Notes: generated by a model from the letters alone, not told the origin. 64,000 bases of DNA from Paratissierella segnis (GCF_014385195.1 NZ_JACRTG010000018.1:124001-188000); one strand, 5' to 3'; shown: positions 1 through 9,544, counted from the stretch's first letter. Numbers and translations: made by a program.

Positions 1-26
1 GTATGGGAGTTGAAGTAGAACGATAG
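1..26 (+). CDS. rplK: 50S ribosomal protein L11, C-terminal end (partial)
   Basis: The window opens inside a reading frame whose last residues read MGVEVER followed by TAG. L11 proteins of Firmicutes end in a similar ARSMGVEV-type tail, and rplK directly precedes rplA in nearly all of them. Only about eight codons are visible, so the call rests on this tail and on the gene order. Confidence 0.75.
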
Positions 27-72
27 TTTAGTGGGAGAATATTTCGTTAATACCACAGGGAGGTAAATGTAA

Positions 73-771
73 ATGCCAAAAAGAGGTAAAAATTATAAAG
101 AAAGTATGAAGATAGTTGATAGAAATAATCTATATGACTTAGGTGAAGCTATTGAATTAGTTCAAAAAACCGCTAAAGCCAAATTTGATGAAACTATAGA
201 ATTATCAGTTAGACTTGGAGTAGATCCAAGACATGCCGATCAACAAGTAAGGGGAGCTGTAGTATTACCACACGGCACCGGCAAGACTAGAAAAGTATTG
301 GTTATTGCTAAAGGCGACAAACAAAAAGAAGCTGAACAAGCGGGAGCAGATTATGTTGGAGCAGATGAAATGGTCGCTAGGATACAGAATGAAGGTTGGA
401 TGGATTTTGATGTTGTAGTTGCTACTCCGGATATGATGGGTGTAGTAGGTAGAATAGGTAGAATACTTGGACCTAAAGGATTAATGCCTAATCCAAAATC
501 GGGTACTGTAACCTTTGAAGTTGAAAAAGCAGTAAAAGAAATCAAAGCAGGTAAGGTTGAATATAGAGTAGATAAAGCGAGTATAGTTCACGTTATGATT
601 GGTAAAGCGTCTTTTGGTACTGAAAAATTAACCGAAAATTTTAATACGTTGATGGATGCTTTAATAAAAGCTAAACCTGCATCATCAAAGGGCAGGTACT
701 TAAGATCAGTTGTTATGTCAAGTACAATGGGTCCCGGAATTAAAATCAATCCGGCAAAATTAGTTGATTAA
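73..771 (+). CDS. rplA: 50S ribosomal protein L1
   Basis: L1 binds 23S rRNA at the L1 stalk and helps release deacylated tRNA from the E site. The 232-residue product has the usual family length. It opens with MPKRGKNYKE and carries the conserved stretch GRIGRILGPKGLMPNPKSGTV near residues 126-146. The ATG follows a GGGAGGTAA ribosome binding site. It lies 46 bases after rplK, so the two are probably co-transcribed; L1 is known in many bacteria to repress translation of the L11-L1 mRNA. A promoter for the next operon starts just after its stop codon. Confidence 0.98.
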   Translation: MPKRGKNYKESMKIVDRNNLYDLGEAIELVQKTAKAKFDETIELSVRLGVDPRHADQQVRGAVVLPHGTGKTRKVLVIAKGDKQKEAEQAGADYVGADEMVARIQNEGWMDFDVVVATPDMMGVVGRIGRILGPKGLMPNPKSGTVTFEVEKAVKEIKAGKVEYRVDKASIVHVMIGKASFGTEKLTENFNTLMDALIKAKPASSKGRYLRSVVMSSTMGPGIKINPAKLVD

Positions 772-775
772 TTTA

Positions 776-804
776 TTGACATTATAGATAATTACTGTTA
801 AAAT
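776..804 (+). promoter_or_regulatory. Sigma-A promoter for rplJL
   Basis: TTGACA at 776-781 and TAAAAT at 799-804 are separated by exactly 17 bases. Transcription should start near 811, just ahead of the L10 leader. The -35 begins five bases after the rplA stop codon. Confidence 0.8.
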
Positions 805-811
805 ATTTTAT

Positions 812-935
812 GTTAATTAAATAGGAACCGTAGACAGTAGGAACCTAAAGGTTTAAATTACCTACCGAGGTGAGATTAAAACTAATTATTAAATTGGAAT
901 TAGGGTCTCTTATGTCTACGTAAGAGACCTTTATT
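812..935 (+). promoter_or_regulatory. L10 leader with attenuator hairpin upstream of rplJ
   Basis: The leader contains CCGTAGACAGTAGG at 828-841 and CCTACCGAGG further on, which match the conserved core of the known ribosomal protein L10 leader. In Firmicutes this is the binding site by which the L10-(L7/L12) complex controls rplJL. A hairpin GGTCTCTTA (904-912) / TAAGAGACC (921-929), followed by TTTATTTA, looks like the attenuator or terminator. The hairpin loop TGTCTACG (913-920) is exactly complementary to CGTAGACA (829-836), so the two parts of the leader can also pair with each other. Confidence 0.85.
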
Positions 936-961
936 TATGGAAATCCGGGAGGTGAATTACA

Positions 962-1495
962 GTGAAAGATGAAACGCTTCAAGCAAAGAGTGCTATAATT
1001 GAAGAGATTAAAGAGAAGATAGATAATGCGGAATCAATTATTTTAGTGGATTATAGAGGATTAAACGTAGCTCAGCTAACCGATTTAAGAAGCCAATATA
1101 GAAACAGCGGCGTTGAGTATAAAGTTTATAAGAATTCAATGATGAGATTTGCATTTAAAAATGCAGGCATGGAAGAGTTCAATGAATTTCTAAAAGGGCC
1201 GTCAGCTATTGCTTTTAGTTACGATGATCCGGTGTCAGCTGCAAAAGTTACGTCAGAATTTGCAAAGACGAATGACAAATTAGAAATCAAAGCCGGTATT
1301 GTAGACGGAAAAATAATTGATTTAGATGGTATCAAGAACTTAGCTGAGTTACCACCAAGAGAAGTTCTTATTGCTCAGGCACTTGGAGGATTAAATGCTC
1401 CAATTCAAGGATTTGCAAATGTACTACAAGGTACAATAAGAGGTTTGGCTATAGTATTAAATAGAATAGCTGAAGAAAAGGAAAAAACAGCATAA
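962..1495 (+). CDS. rplJ: 50S ribosomal protein L10
   Basis: L10 anchors the L7/L12 dimers to the ribosomal stalk and, as a complex with them, represses its own mRNA. The 177-residue protein has the typical VDYRGLNVAQLTDLR motif near residue 30 and a helical C-terminal tail for L12 binding. The start is GTG at 962, placed eight bases after GGGAGGTG. It is the first gene of an operon with rplL, 31 bases downstream, and is controlled by the leader at 812-935. Confidence 0.98.
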   Translation: MKDETLQAKSAIIEEIKEKIDNAESIILVDYRGLNVAQLTDLRSQYRNSGVEYKVYKNSMMRFAFKNAGMEEFNEFLKGPSAIAFSYDDPVSAAKVTSEFAKTNDKLEIKAGIVDGKIIDLDGIKNLAELPPREVLIAQALGGLNAPIQGFANVLQGTIRGLAIVLNRIAEEKEKTA

Positions 1496-1526
1496 AAATA
1501 AGAAAATATTTCGGAGGGATATATAA

Positions 1527-1910
1527 ATGGCAAGTGAAAAAGTATTAAATTTAATTGAAGAAGTTAAAAATCTTACAGTATTAGAATTATCAGAATTAGT
1601 AAAAGCTTTAGAAGAAGAATTTGGGGTAAGCGCAGCAGCTCCAATGGCAGTTGCAGCAGCTCCTCAAGCAGCAGCGGCAGCTCCTGCAGCTGAAGAGAAA
1701 ACTGAGTTTGATGTTGTATTAGCTTCAGTTGGCGCTGAAAAGATTAAAGTTATTAAAGTAGTAAGAGAGTTAACAGGTTTAGGATTAAAAGAAGCTAAAG
1801 AATTAGTAGACAATGCTCCAAAGGCAGTTAAAGAAGGTGCTTCAAAAGACGAAGCTGACCAAATAAAAGCTAAATTAGAAGAAGTAGGAGCTCAAGTAGA
1901 AGTAAAATAG
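1527..1910 (+). CDS. rplL: 50S ribosomal protein L7/L12
   Basis: L7/L12 forms the flexible stalk that recruits translation GTPases such as EF-G and EF-Tu. The 127-residue product shows the N-terminal dimerisation helices, an alanine-rich hinge at about residues 35-55, and the conserved C-terminal domain with KIKVIKVVRELTGLGLKEAKELV. A strong intrinsic terminator follows its stop codon, ending the rplJL unit. Confidence 0.98.
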   Translation: MASEKVLNLIEEVKNLTVLELSELVKALEEEFGVSAAAPMAVAAAPQAAAAAPAAEEKTEFDVVLASVGAEKIKVIKVVRELTGLGLKEAKELVDNAPKAVKEGASKDEADQIKAKLEEVGAQVEVK

Positions 1911-1917
1911 TTAAATT

Positions 1918-1949
1918 AAAAAGGCTTTCGTAAGACGAAGGCTTTTTTT
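1918..1949 (+). terminator. Intrinsic terminator after rplL
   Basis: GCTTTCGT pairs with ACGAAGGC around a three-base loop, flanked by A and T runs that extend the stem, and is followed by seven T residues. It lies just after the rplL stop codon. Confidence 0.9.
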
Positions 1950-1972
1950 ATTCCATAATTTTTAAATTTTCG

Positions 1973-2004
1973 TTGACAGGGTTGTTTACATATGATAGTA
2001 TAAT
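1973..2004 (+). promoter_or_regulatory. Probable promoter for rpoBC
   Basis: A perfect TTGACA (1973-1978) lies right after the rplL terminator. The -10 is ambiguous: TAGTAT at 17-base spacing (1996-2001) or a perfect TATAAT at 20-base spacing (1999-2004). The long leader to rpoB contains a 20-base perfect palindrome at 2099-2118. Confidence 0.55.
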
Positions 2005-2098
2005 ATATTGCATAATAATGATTATAATGGTCTTTTTGTATAAAGAATTACATATAAGGCAATATTATAATAATGTAAATTTAGTTTTCATGTTATTA

Positions 2099-2118
2099 CC
2101 AAAAGTATATACTTTTGG
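2099..2118 (+). other. Perfect 20-base palindrome in the rpoB leader
   Basis: CCAAAAGTAT is followed directly by its reverse complement ATACTTTTGG, then by ATATTTTAGTTT. It may form a hairpin about 30 bases before the rpoB start. The U-run is weak, so an attenuator role is only a possibility. Confidence 0.5.
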
Positions 2119-2150
2119 ATATTTTAGTTTAATAAGGGGTGAATTTTTTT

Positions 2151-5100
2151 ATGGTACATCCTGTGACATTAGGCAAGCGGGTCAGAATGAGTTATTCCCG
2201 TATAGATGAGGTGATTGATTTACCTGATCTAATAGAAGTTCAAAAATCTTCATTTGAGTGGTTTATCAAGGAAGGGTTGAAGGAAGTCTTTGAGGATATT
2301 TCTCCTATACAAGATTATACCGGAAATTTGATTCTAGAGTTTGTCGATTATCATATTGGGGATAACTTAAAATATGATGAGGATGAGGCTAGAGAAAGAG
2401 ATGCATATTATTCGGCACCATTAAAAGTGAAGGTAAGGTTAATCAACAAGGAAACAGGTGAAGTAAAAGAGCAGGAAGTTTTCATGGGCGATATGCCATT
2501 GATGACTGACAAAGGTACTTTTATTATTAACGGAGCAGAAAGAGTTGTAGTCAGTCAGCTGGTGAGGTCTCCGGGGGTGTATTTTGCAGAGGAGATTGAC
2601 AAAACCGGTAAGAAGTTATATTTCTCAACGCTTATACCCAATAGAGGAGCTTGGTTAGAATATGAGTCTGACTCAAATGACATCGTATATGTTAGAATTG
2701 ACAGAACAAGAAAAGTACCTATAACGACATTGCTTAGGGCTTTAGGTATTGTATCCAATAGTGAGATTGTTGAGGTTTTAGGTGAAACTGAGCAATTGCT
2801 TAGAACCTTTGAGAAAGATAATACTACTACTGAAGAAGAAGCACTTGTTGAAATCTATAAAAGACTTAGACCAGGTGAACCGCCGACTGTAGATAGTGCT
2901 CGAACGTTATTAAATAATTTGTTTTTTGACCCGAGAAGATATGACTTGGCGAAGGTTGGCAGATATAAATTCAACAAAAAATTATCCCTTTATAATAGAA
3001 TTTATGGAAAAAGAGCAGCTGAAGACATAATAAATCCTGAAACAGGTGAACTTTTTGTAGCTCATGGAGAAAAGATCACTAGGGATAAGGCTATTGAAAT
3101 AGAAAATTGCGGTATAAATTCTGTAAATATTCTATTGGAAGATGGCAAAAGCATCCGAGTTGTAGGAAACAATTTTGTAAATGGTGAGTCGTTAAATCTA
3201 CCATTTTCATTAGAAGAATTAGGTTTAAAAGAAAAAATATATTATCCTTTACTGAAAGAACTTGTAGATCTCTATGACGATCCTGAACAATTAAAAGAAG
3301 CTGTTAAAGAGAGAGTAAAAGATTTATCTCCTAAACATATATTAACTGACGATATAGTAGCTAGTATGAATTATGAATTTAATTTATTTTTTGGAATAGG
3401 GAAGACTGACGATATTGATCATCTGGGCAATAGGCGTTTGAGATCTGTTGGGGAGCTGTTGCAAAATCAATTTAGAATCGGCCTATCACGTATGGAAAGA
3501 GTTGTAAGGGAAAGAATGACGATTCAAGATATTGATGTTGCAACACCGCAAGCACTGATAAACATAAGACCTGTAGTTGCTTCAATTAAGGAATTTTTCG
3601 GTAGCAGCCAGTTGTCTCAATTTATGGATCAAACAAATCCGTTAGCTGAATTAACTCATAAGAGAAGAATGTCTGCGCTGGGACCGGGAGGTTTAAGCAG
3701 AGATAGGGCAGGAGTTGAGGTTAGAGATGTTAACAACTCTCACTATGGAAGAATGTGTCCGATAGAAACCCCAGAAGGTCCGAATATCGGTCTTATAACT
3801 TCTCTTGCAACCTATGCGCGAATCAATGAATATGGTTTTATTGAAGCTCCATATAGAAAAGTAATCAAGGGAGCCGGGATAGTAACGAATGAAATTCATT
3901 ATTTAACTGCAGATGTGGAAGACGAATTTGTTATTGCCCAATCTAACGAGAGATTAAATGAAAACAATGAGTTTATAAATAAGAGGGTTGTGGCAAGGGG
4001 TAAAGGCGGTAATGCAGATATCTACGCAAGTACGGAAGTAGATTATATGGATGTATCTCCAAAACAAATAGTCTCCGTGGGTACAGCGATGATTCCATTT
4101 TTGGAAAACGATGATGCCAATAGAGCGCTTATGGGAGCTAATATGCAGCGCCAAGCTGTACCGCTACTAAAATCAGAGGCGCCTATTATAGGCACAGGTA
4201 TTGAGTATAAGGCCGCTAAGGATTCGGGAGTAGTAGTTGTTTCCAAAAATTCAGGGGTAGTGGAAAAAGTTAGTTCAAGTGAGATAATTATTCGCAGAGA
4301 AAAAGATAATCAGCTAGATAGATATAAATTGCTTAAGTTCAAAAGATCAAATCAAGGTACAACAATCAATCAAAGACCTATTGTAAAAGAAGGTGAAAAG
4401 ATTGAAGCGGATCAGATAATAGCTGACGGTCCAAGTACTGATTTGGGTGAAATAGCATTGGGCAAAAACGTACTTATAGCCTTTATGACATGGGAAGGAT
4501 ATAATTATGAAGATGCCATTTTAATAAATGAAAAATTGGTTATGGAGGATACTTTAACTTCTGTTCATATTGAAGAATATGAGTCGGAGGCTAGAGACAC
4601 TAAGCTTGGACCGGAGGAAATTACTAGAGATATACCAAATGTTGGAGACGACATGCTTAAGGACTTGGATGACAGAGGCATAATACGTATAGGCGCTGAA
4701 GTTAAATCCGGGGATATTTTGGTAGGCAAAGTAACGCCAAAAGGTGAAACTGAGCTCACGGCTGAGGAAAGACTGTTAAGAGCTATTTTCGGGGAAAAGG
4801 CTAGGGAAGTAAGGGATACTTCACTACGTGTTCCTCATGGAGAAGCCGGCATAATACTTGATGTAAAGATTTATTCCAGAGAAAATTCAGATGAATTGCC
4901 ACCTGGAGTAAATCAGATGGTTAGAGTTTTTGTAGCAACTAAGAGGAAAATAAATGTTGGGGACAAGATGTGTGGCCGCCATGGTAATAAGGGTGTTATT
5001 TCCAGAATTCTTCCGGAAGAGGATATGCCGTATTTGCCAGATGGTACTCCAATTCAGATTGTACTCAATCCTTTAGGGGTTCCCTCTCGTATGAATTTGG

Positions 5101-5870
5101 GGCAGGTATTGGAAGTCCACTTGGGATTAGCAGCTAAAAAATTAGGGTGGTACGTTGCGACTCCTGTATTTGATGGAGCTAACGAAGAGGATATATGGGA
5201 AGCATTAAAAGAAGCAGGGTATCCTCAATCAGGTAAGATTCAGCTTAGAGATGGAAGAACGGGTGATTATTTCAAAAATCCGGTTACCGTTGGATATATG
5301 TATATGCTGAAGCTTCATCATTTAGTTGACGATAAAATACATGCAAGATCTACAGGACCATATTCCTTAGTTACTCAACAACCGTTAGGAGGTAAAGCAC
5401 AATTTGGAGGTCAAAGGTTTGGAGAGATGGAAGTTTGGGCATTAGAGGCATATGGAGCTTCACATACACTTCAAGAAATATTGACAGTTAAATCTGACGA
5501 TATAGTGGGTAGAGTAAAGACATATGAAGCTATAGTAAAAGGAGAGAATATTCCGGAGCCTGGAATACCCGAATCATTCAAAGTATTGATTAAAGAATTA
5601 CAGAGTTTGGCCTTGGACGTTAAGGTATTGACAGAGGATGATGGGGAAATTGAAATTAAAGAATCATTAGATGATGATTTGTCGGATTTAGAGCTGATTG
5701 GTGAAGATTTATCCCAAGACAGTGTATTCGAAGATGAGGACGATGAAGAAGACAAAAAAGCTGATAAGCATATAAGCCAAGGGGTTCCATCAGGATTTAT
5801 ACTGGAGGAAGGCTCGGAAGATGACGATGATACAGACAATGACGACTTTGATGATGTAGATTTTGATTAA
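2151..5870 (+). CDS. rpoB: DNA-directed RNA polymerase subunit beta
   Basis: This is the catalytic beta subunit, 1239 residues from the ATG at 2151. A GTG at 2139 is in frame but lies within the AAGGGGTG ribosome binding site, so the ATG giving MVHPVTLGKR is preferred. The rifampicin region reads QLSQFMDQTNPLAELTHKRR (around residues 488-507), with the residues most often mutated in resistance unchanged; one Asn usual in this stretch is Thr. The C-terminus ends in a long Asp/Glu-rich tail, as in other Clostridia. rpoC starts 34 bases later. Confidence 0.98.
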   Translation: MVHPVTLGKRVRMSYSRIDEVIDLPDLIEVQKSSFEWFIKEGLKEVFEDISPIQDYTGNLILEFVDYHIGDNLKYDEDEARERDAYYSAPLKVKVRLINKETGEVKEQEVFMGDMPLMTDKGTFIINGAERVVVSQLVRSPGVYFAEEIDKTGKKLYFSTLIPNRGAWLEYESDSNDIVYVRIDRTRKVPITTLLRALGIVSNSEIVEVLGETEQLLRTFEKDNTTTEEEALVEIYKRLRPGEPPTVDSARTLLNNLFFDPRRYDLAKVGRYKFNKKLSLYNRIYGKRAAEDIINPETGELFVAHGEKITRDKAIEIENCGINSVNILLEDGKSIRVVGNNFVNGESLNLPFSLEELGLKEKIYYPLLKELVDLYDDPEQLKEAVKERVKDLSPKHILTDDIVASMNYEFNLFFGIGKTDDIDHLGNRRLRSVGELLQNQFRIGLSRMERVVRERMTIQDIDVATPQALINIRPVVASIKEFFGSSQLSQFMDQTNPLAELTHKRRMSALGPGGLSRDRAGVEVRDVNNSHYGRMCPIETPEGPNIGLITSLATYARINEYGFIEAPYRKVIKGAGIVTNEIHYLTADVEDEFVIAQSNERLNENNEFINKRVVARGKGGNADIYASTEVDYMDVSPKQIVSVGTAMIPFLENDDANRALMGANMQRQAVPLLKSEAPIIGTGIEYKAAKDSGVVVVSKNSGVVEKVSSSEIIIRREKDNQLDRYKLLKFKRSNQGTTINQRPIVKEGEKIEADQIIADGPSTDLGEIALGKNVLIAFMTWEGYNYEDAILINEKLVMEDTLTSVHIEEYESEARDTKLGPEEITRDIPNVGDDMLKDLDDRGIIRIGAEVKSGDILVGKVTPKGETELTAEERLLRAIFGEKAREVRDTSLRVPHGEAGIILDVKIYSRENSDELPPGVNQMVRVFVATKRKINVGDKMCGRHGNKGVISRILPEEDMPYLPDGTPIQIVLNPLGVPSRMNLGQVLEVHLGLAAKKLGWYVATPVFDGANEEDIWEALKEAGYPQSGKIQLRDGRTGDYFKNPVTVGYMYMLKLHHLVDDKIHARSTGPYSLVTQQPLGGKAQFGGQRFGEMEVWALEAYGASHTLQEILTVKSDDIVGRVKTYEAIVKGENIPEPGIPESFKVLIKELQSLALDVKVLTEDDGEIEIKESLDDDLSDLELIGEDLSQDSVFEDEDDEEDKKADKHISQGVPSGFILEEGSEDDDDTDNDDFDDVDFD

Positions 5871-5904
5871 TATTTTACTAAATTATAGAAAGGAGAGAGA
5901 CTCC

Positions 5905-8900
5905 TTGTTTGAATTAAATAATTTTGATTCAATAAAGATAGGGCTTGCTTCACCTGAAAAAATAAGACAATGGTCAAAAGGCGAGGTGAAAAAGCCGGAG
6001 ACAATAAATTATAGAACGTTAAAACCAGAAAAAGAAGGTCTCTTTTGTGAAAAGATATTTGGACCGACTAAAGACTGGGAATGTCATTGTGGTAAATACA
6101 AAAGGGTAAGATATAAAGGCGTAGTATGTGATCGATGTGGTGTAGAGGTCACAAAATCTAAAGTTCGTAGAGAAAGAATGGGACATATCGAATTGGCTGC
6201 TCCTGTTTCGCATATTTGGTATTTCAAAGGGATACCGTCAAGAATGGGTCTTATTCTTGATATGAGCCCAAGAGCATTGGAAAAGGTATTGTATTTTGCA
6301 TCGTATATAGTAATAGATTCGGGCAATACGTCTCTATATGAGAAGCAACTTTTGACTGAAGCTGAATACAGAGATGCATATGATAAGTATCACAATCAAT
6401 TTAAAGCTATGATGGGAGCAGAAGCAATAAAAGAACTTTTACAAAGAATTGATTTGGAAAGTGAATCTATAGATTTAAAGGGGCAATTAAAAGATGCAAC
6501 GGGACAAAAGAAAATTAGAATTACCAGAAGGCTTGAAGTAGTTGAAGCTTTTAGAAAATCCGGTAATAGACCTGAATGGATGATACTGGATGTAATCCCT
6601 GTTATCCCACCGGATTTAAGACCTATGGTTCAATTGGACGGTGGAAGATTTGCAACATCTGATTTGAATGATTTATATAGAAGGGTTATAAATAGAAATA
6701 ATAGATTAAAGAGATTATTGGACTTAGGTGCTCCGGATATTATAGTTAGAAATGAAAAGAGAATGCTTCAAGAAGCTGTGGATGCACTTATAGATAATGG
6801 CAGAAGAGGAAGACCGGTTACCGGACCTGGGAATAGACCATTAAAGTCACTTTCCGACATGCTTAAGGGAAAACAAGGTAGGTTTAGACAAAATCTTCTT
6901 GGGAAAAGAGTTGACTATTCAGGACGTTCTGTAATTGTTGTAGGACCGGAGCTTAAATTCTATCAATGCGGACTTCCTAAAAAAATGGCACTGGAGCTAT
7001 TTAAACCTTTTGTTATGAAAAAGTTGGTTGAAGAAGGTCATGCACATAATATTAAAAGTGCAAAAAGAATGGTAGAGCGCGTTAAACCACAGGTGTGGGA
7101 TGTACTTGATGATGTTATAAAGGATCACCCCGTACTTTTGAATAGAGCACCTACACTTCATAGACTTGGGATTCAGGCTTTTGAGCCGGTCTTGGTTGAA
7201 GGAAAAGCTATAAAACTGCATCCCCTCGTATGTACAGCATACAATGCTGACTTTGATGGTGACCAAATGGCTGTGCATGTGCCATTATCAACAGAAGCGC
7301 AAGCTGAAGCTAGATTATTGATGTTATCAACAAATAATATCTTAGCTCCTAAAGATGGAAGACCTATTACAACCCCGACACAAGATATGGTATTAGGAAG
7401 TTATTATTTAACGGTTGAAAGAGGCAGTGAATTAGGGGAAGGAAAAATTTTTAAGGACTTTGATGAAATGCTGCATGCTTTTTACAACGGTGATGTAGGC
7501 ATTCATGCTAATGTAAAAGTCAGAGTACAACTTTCTTCTGATGATAAGGGTCAACTTGTTGAAAGCACAGTTGGAAGGTTCATATTCAATGAACATGTAC
7601 CTCAAGACTTGGGATTTGTAGACAGAAGCAAGGATCAATATAGTCTTGAAGTTGACAGAGTAGTCGATAAGAAGTTTTTAGGAGTTATCATTGAAAAGTG
7701 TTTTAGAAAACATGGGAACATAGTTACAGCAACGCTATTAGACCATATAAAGGAAACTGGATTTAAATATTCAACAATTGGTGCAATTTCAATATCTATA
7801 GAAGATGTTGTTGTACCTGAAGAAAAGGAAGTATTAATTAATAAAGCAGAACAGGAAGTAGATAAGTTCGAGAGGTCATATCGTCGTGGACTTATTTCCG
7901 ATGAGGAAAGATATGAGAAGGTAATAGAAATTTGGAATAGAACTACAGACGAGGTAACTGATGCATTGATGAATGGACTGGATCCGATGAACAATATTTA
8001 TATCATGGCACTTTCAGGAGCCAGAGGTAGTAAAAATCAAATTCGTCAATTGGCTGGTATGAGAGGGCTCATGGCAAGTGCATCAGGTAGAACAATTGAA
8101 ATACCAATCAAATCAAATTTCAGAGAAGGTCTGTCAGTACTTGAGTTTTTTATTTCAACTCATGGATCCAGAAAAGGACTTGCAGATACTGCCCTAAGAA
8201 CTGCTGACTCCGGTTACTTGACCAGAAGATTGGTTGACGTAAGTCAGGATGTTATTGTAAGGGAAGTAGATTGCGGGACTGATCAATATCTAACTGTTAG
8301 AGCTTTTAAAGATGGTAAAGAAGTAATTGAAGATTTGAAAGATAGATTAGAAGGAAGATATTCATTTGAAGATATAGTGGATCCTAAGACAGGAGAAATA
8401 CTTGTCAAGGCTAATGAAATGATTTCGGAGGAAATGGCTGAAAGAATTGAGAAGGTTGGGATAAATGAAGTTAAAGTGCGTTCAGTCTTAACATGTAAGG
8501 CTAAATTTGGTGTTTGCGCTCATTGTTATGGAAAGAATTTAGCTACCGGGCAACCTGTGAATATAGGAGAATCGGTAGGAATAATAGCTGCTCAATCAAT
8601 AGGTGAACCCGGAACACAGCTTACAATGAGAACTTTCCACACTGGTGGAGTTGCAGCGGCTGAAGATATTACTCAAGGGTTGCCTAGAGTTGAAGAGTTG
8701 TTTGAAGCTAGAAAACCAAAGGGTTTAGCTATAATTTCTGAAATTGCAGGAGAAGCAAGCATAAACGAAAATAAGAGAAAAAAAGAAGTAGTTATTACAT
8801 CTGATAAGGGTGAAACCGTCACTTACAATATCGTTTATGGCTCAAGGCTTAAAGTAAGACCCGGTGATATAATAGAAGCTGGGGATGAACTTACAGAAGG

Positions 8901-9435
8901 CTCTGTAAATCCGCATGATATCTTGAAGATTAAGGGAATTCAGGGAGTACAAAATTATTTGGTGAAAGAAGTGCAAAGAGTATATAGACTACAAGGTGTA
9001 GATATCAATGATAAGCATATTGAAATTATAGTAAAACAGATGCTGTCTAAGGTTAAGGTAGAGGATGCGGGAGATACAGATATGCTACCTGGTAGTTTAG
9101 CGAACTTGCATGATTTTGAAGAACAAAATGAATCCACTATAGCTCAAGGCGGAAGTCCTGCTGTAGGGAAAAGGGCATTGCTTGGAATTACAAAAGCTTC
9201 TTTAGCTACAGACTCATTCCTGTCAGCTGCTTCATTCCAAGAAACTACAAGAGTATTAACCGAAGCTGCTATCAAGGGTAAAGAAGATCATCTATTGGGG
9301 CTAAAGGAAAATGTCATAATAGGTAAATTAATCCCTGCAGGCACAGGAATGAGAAGATATAAAAATGTTTCTATAAAAACAGATGAAAATTTACAATTAC
9401 TTGAGGAGAATGATATTGACAGTGAAATTCTATAA
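5905..9435 (+). CDS. rpoC: DNA-directed RNA polymerase subunit beta'
   Basis: Beta' supplies the other half of the RNA polymerase active site. The 1176-residue protein has a zinc-binding CHC-x12-CDRC pattern (Cys60, 62, 75 and 78) and the magnesium-binding motif NADFDGDQM near residues 446-454. The start is taken as TTG at 5905, nine bases after AAAGGAG, because it gives the family N-terminus MFELNNFDSIKIGLASPEK. A longer frame reaching back into rpoB has no ribosome binding site. Its 3' end contains the promoter for the following operon. Confidence 0.98.
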   Translation: MFELNNFDSIKIGLASPEKIRQWSKGEVKKPETINYRTLKPEKEGLFCEKIFGPTKDWECHCGKYKRVRYKGVVCDRCGVEVTKSKVRRERMGHIELAAPVSHIWYFKGIPSRMGLILDMSPRALEKVLYFASYIVIDSGNTSLYEKQLLTEAEYRDAYDKYHNQFKAMMGAEAIKELLQRIDLESESIDLKGQLKDATGQKKIRITRRLEVVEAFRKSGNRPEWMILDVIPVIPPDLRPMVQLDGGRFATSDLNDLYRRVINRNNRLKRLLDLGAPDIIVRNEKRMLQEAVDALIDNGRRGRPVTGPGNRPLKSLSDMLKGKQGRFRQNLLGKRVDYSGRSVIVVGPELKFYQCGLPKKMALELFKPFVMKKLVEEGHAHNIKSAKRMVERVKPQVWDVLDDVIKDHPVLLNRAPTLHRLGIQAFEPVLVEGKAIKLHPLVCTAYNADFDGDQMAVHVPLSTEAQAEARLLMLSTNNILAPKDGRPITTPTQDMVLGSYYLTVERGSELGEGKIFKDFDEMLHAFYNGDVGIHANVKVRVQLSSDDKGQLVESTVGRFIFNEHVPQDLGFVDRSKDQYSLEVDRVVDKKFLGVIIEKCFRKHGNIVTATLLDHIKETGFKYSTIGAISISIEDVVVPEEKEVLINKAEQEVDKFERSYRRGLISDEERYEKVIEIWNRTTDEVTDALMNGLDPMNNIYIMALSGARGSKNQIRQLAGMRGLMASASGRTIEIPIKSNFREGLSVLEFFISTHGSRKGLADTALRTADSGYLTRRLVDVSQDVIVREVDCGTDQYLTVRAFKDGKEVIEDLKDRLEGRYSFEDIVDPKTGEILVKANEMISEEMAERIEKVGINEVKVRSVLTCKAKFGVCAHCYGKNLATGQPVNIGESVGIIAAQSIGEPGTQLTMRTFHTGGVAAAEDITQGLPRVEELFEARKPKGLAIISEIAGEASINENKRKKEVVITSDKGETVTYNIVYGSRLKVRPGDIIEAGDELTEGSVNPHDILKIKGIQGVQNYLVKEVQRVYRLQGVDINDKHIEIIVKQMLSKVKVEDAGDTDMLPGSLANLHDFEEQNESTIAQGGSPAVGKRALLGITKASLATDSFLSAASFQETTRVLTEAAIKGKEDHLLGLKENVIIGKLIPAGTGMRRYKNVSIKTDENLQLLEENDIDSEIL

Positions 9436-9444
9436 TGGTAAAAT
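9416..9444 (+). promoter_or_regulatory. Sigma-A promoter overlapping the 3' end of rpoC
   Basis: TTGACA (9416-9421), a 17-base spacer and TAAAAT (9439-9444), preceded by TGG as in an extended -10. The -35 lies inside the last codons of rpoC. Transcription would start near 9451 and serve the L7Ae-rpsL-rpsG-fusA-tuf genes. Confidence 0.75.
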
Positions 9445-9484
9445 GTTATAGTGTGTAAACTTGAAGTTAGCTCTTGATAACAAT

Positions 9485-9519
9485 AAAGATTATGTGGGCT
9501 TTAAGTCCACATAATCTTT
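9485..9519 (+). promoter_or_regulatory. Stem-loop in the leader of the str operon
   Basis: AAAGATTATGTGG (9485-9497) and CCACATAATCTTT (9507-9519) form a perfect 13-base-pair stem with a nine-base loop. The bases after it are AAAATG rather than a T-run, so it is not a classical terminator. It sits about 11 bases before the ribosome binding site of the L7Ae-type gene. Confidence 0.6.
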
Positions 9520-9544
9520 AAAATGTTTAAAGGAGGGAATCAGA

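Noticed and set aside
1973..2209. 78-codon frame between rplL and rpoB
   Set aside because: It starts within the rpoB promoter, overlaps the rpoB start, has no ribosome binding site and resembles no family.
3600..3700. Rifampicin-resistance change in rpoB
   Set aside because: The one unusual residue (Thr in FMDQTNPL) is not among the usual resistance positions; the key Asp, His and Ser residues are unchanged.
5471..5839. Ser-rich minus-strand frame over the end of rpoB
   Set aside because: It is the antisense of the Asp/Glu-rich RpoB tail; the composition is an artefact and there is no start site.
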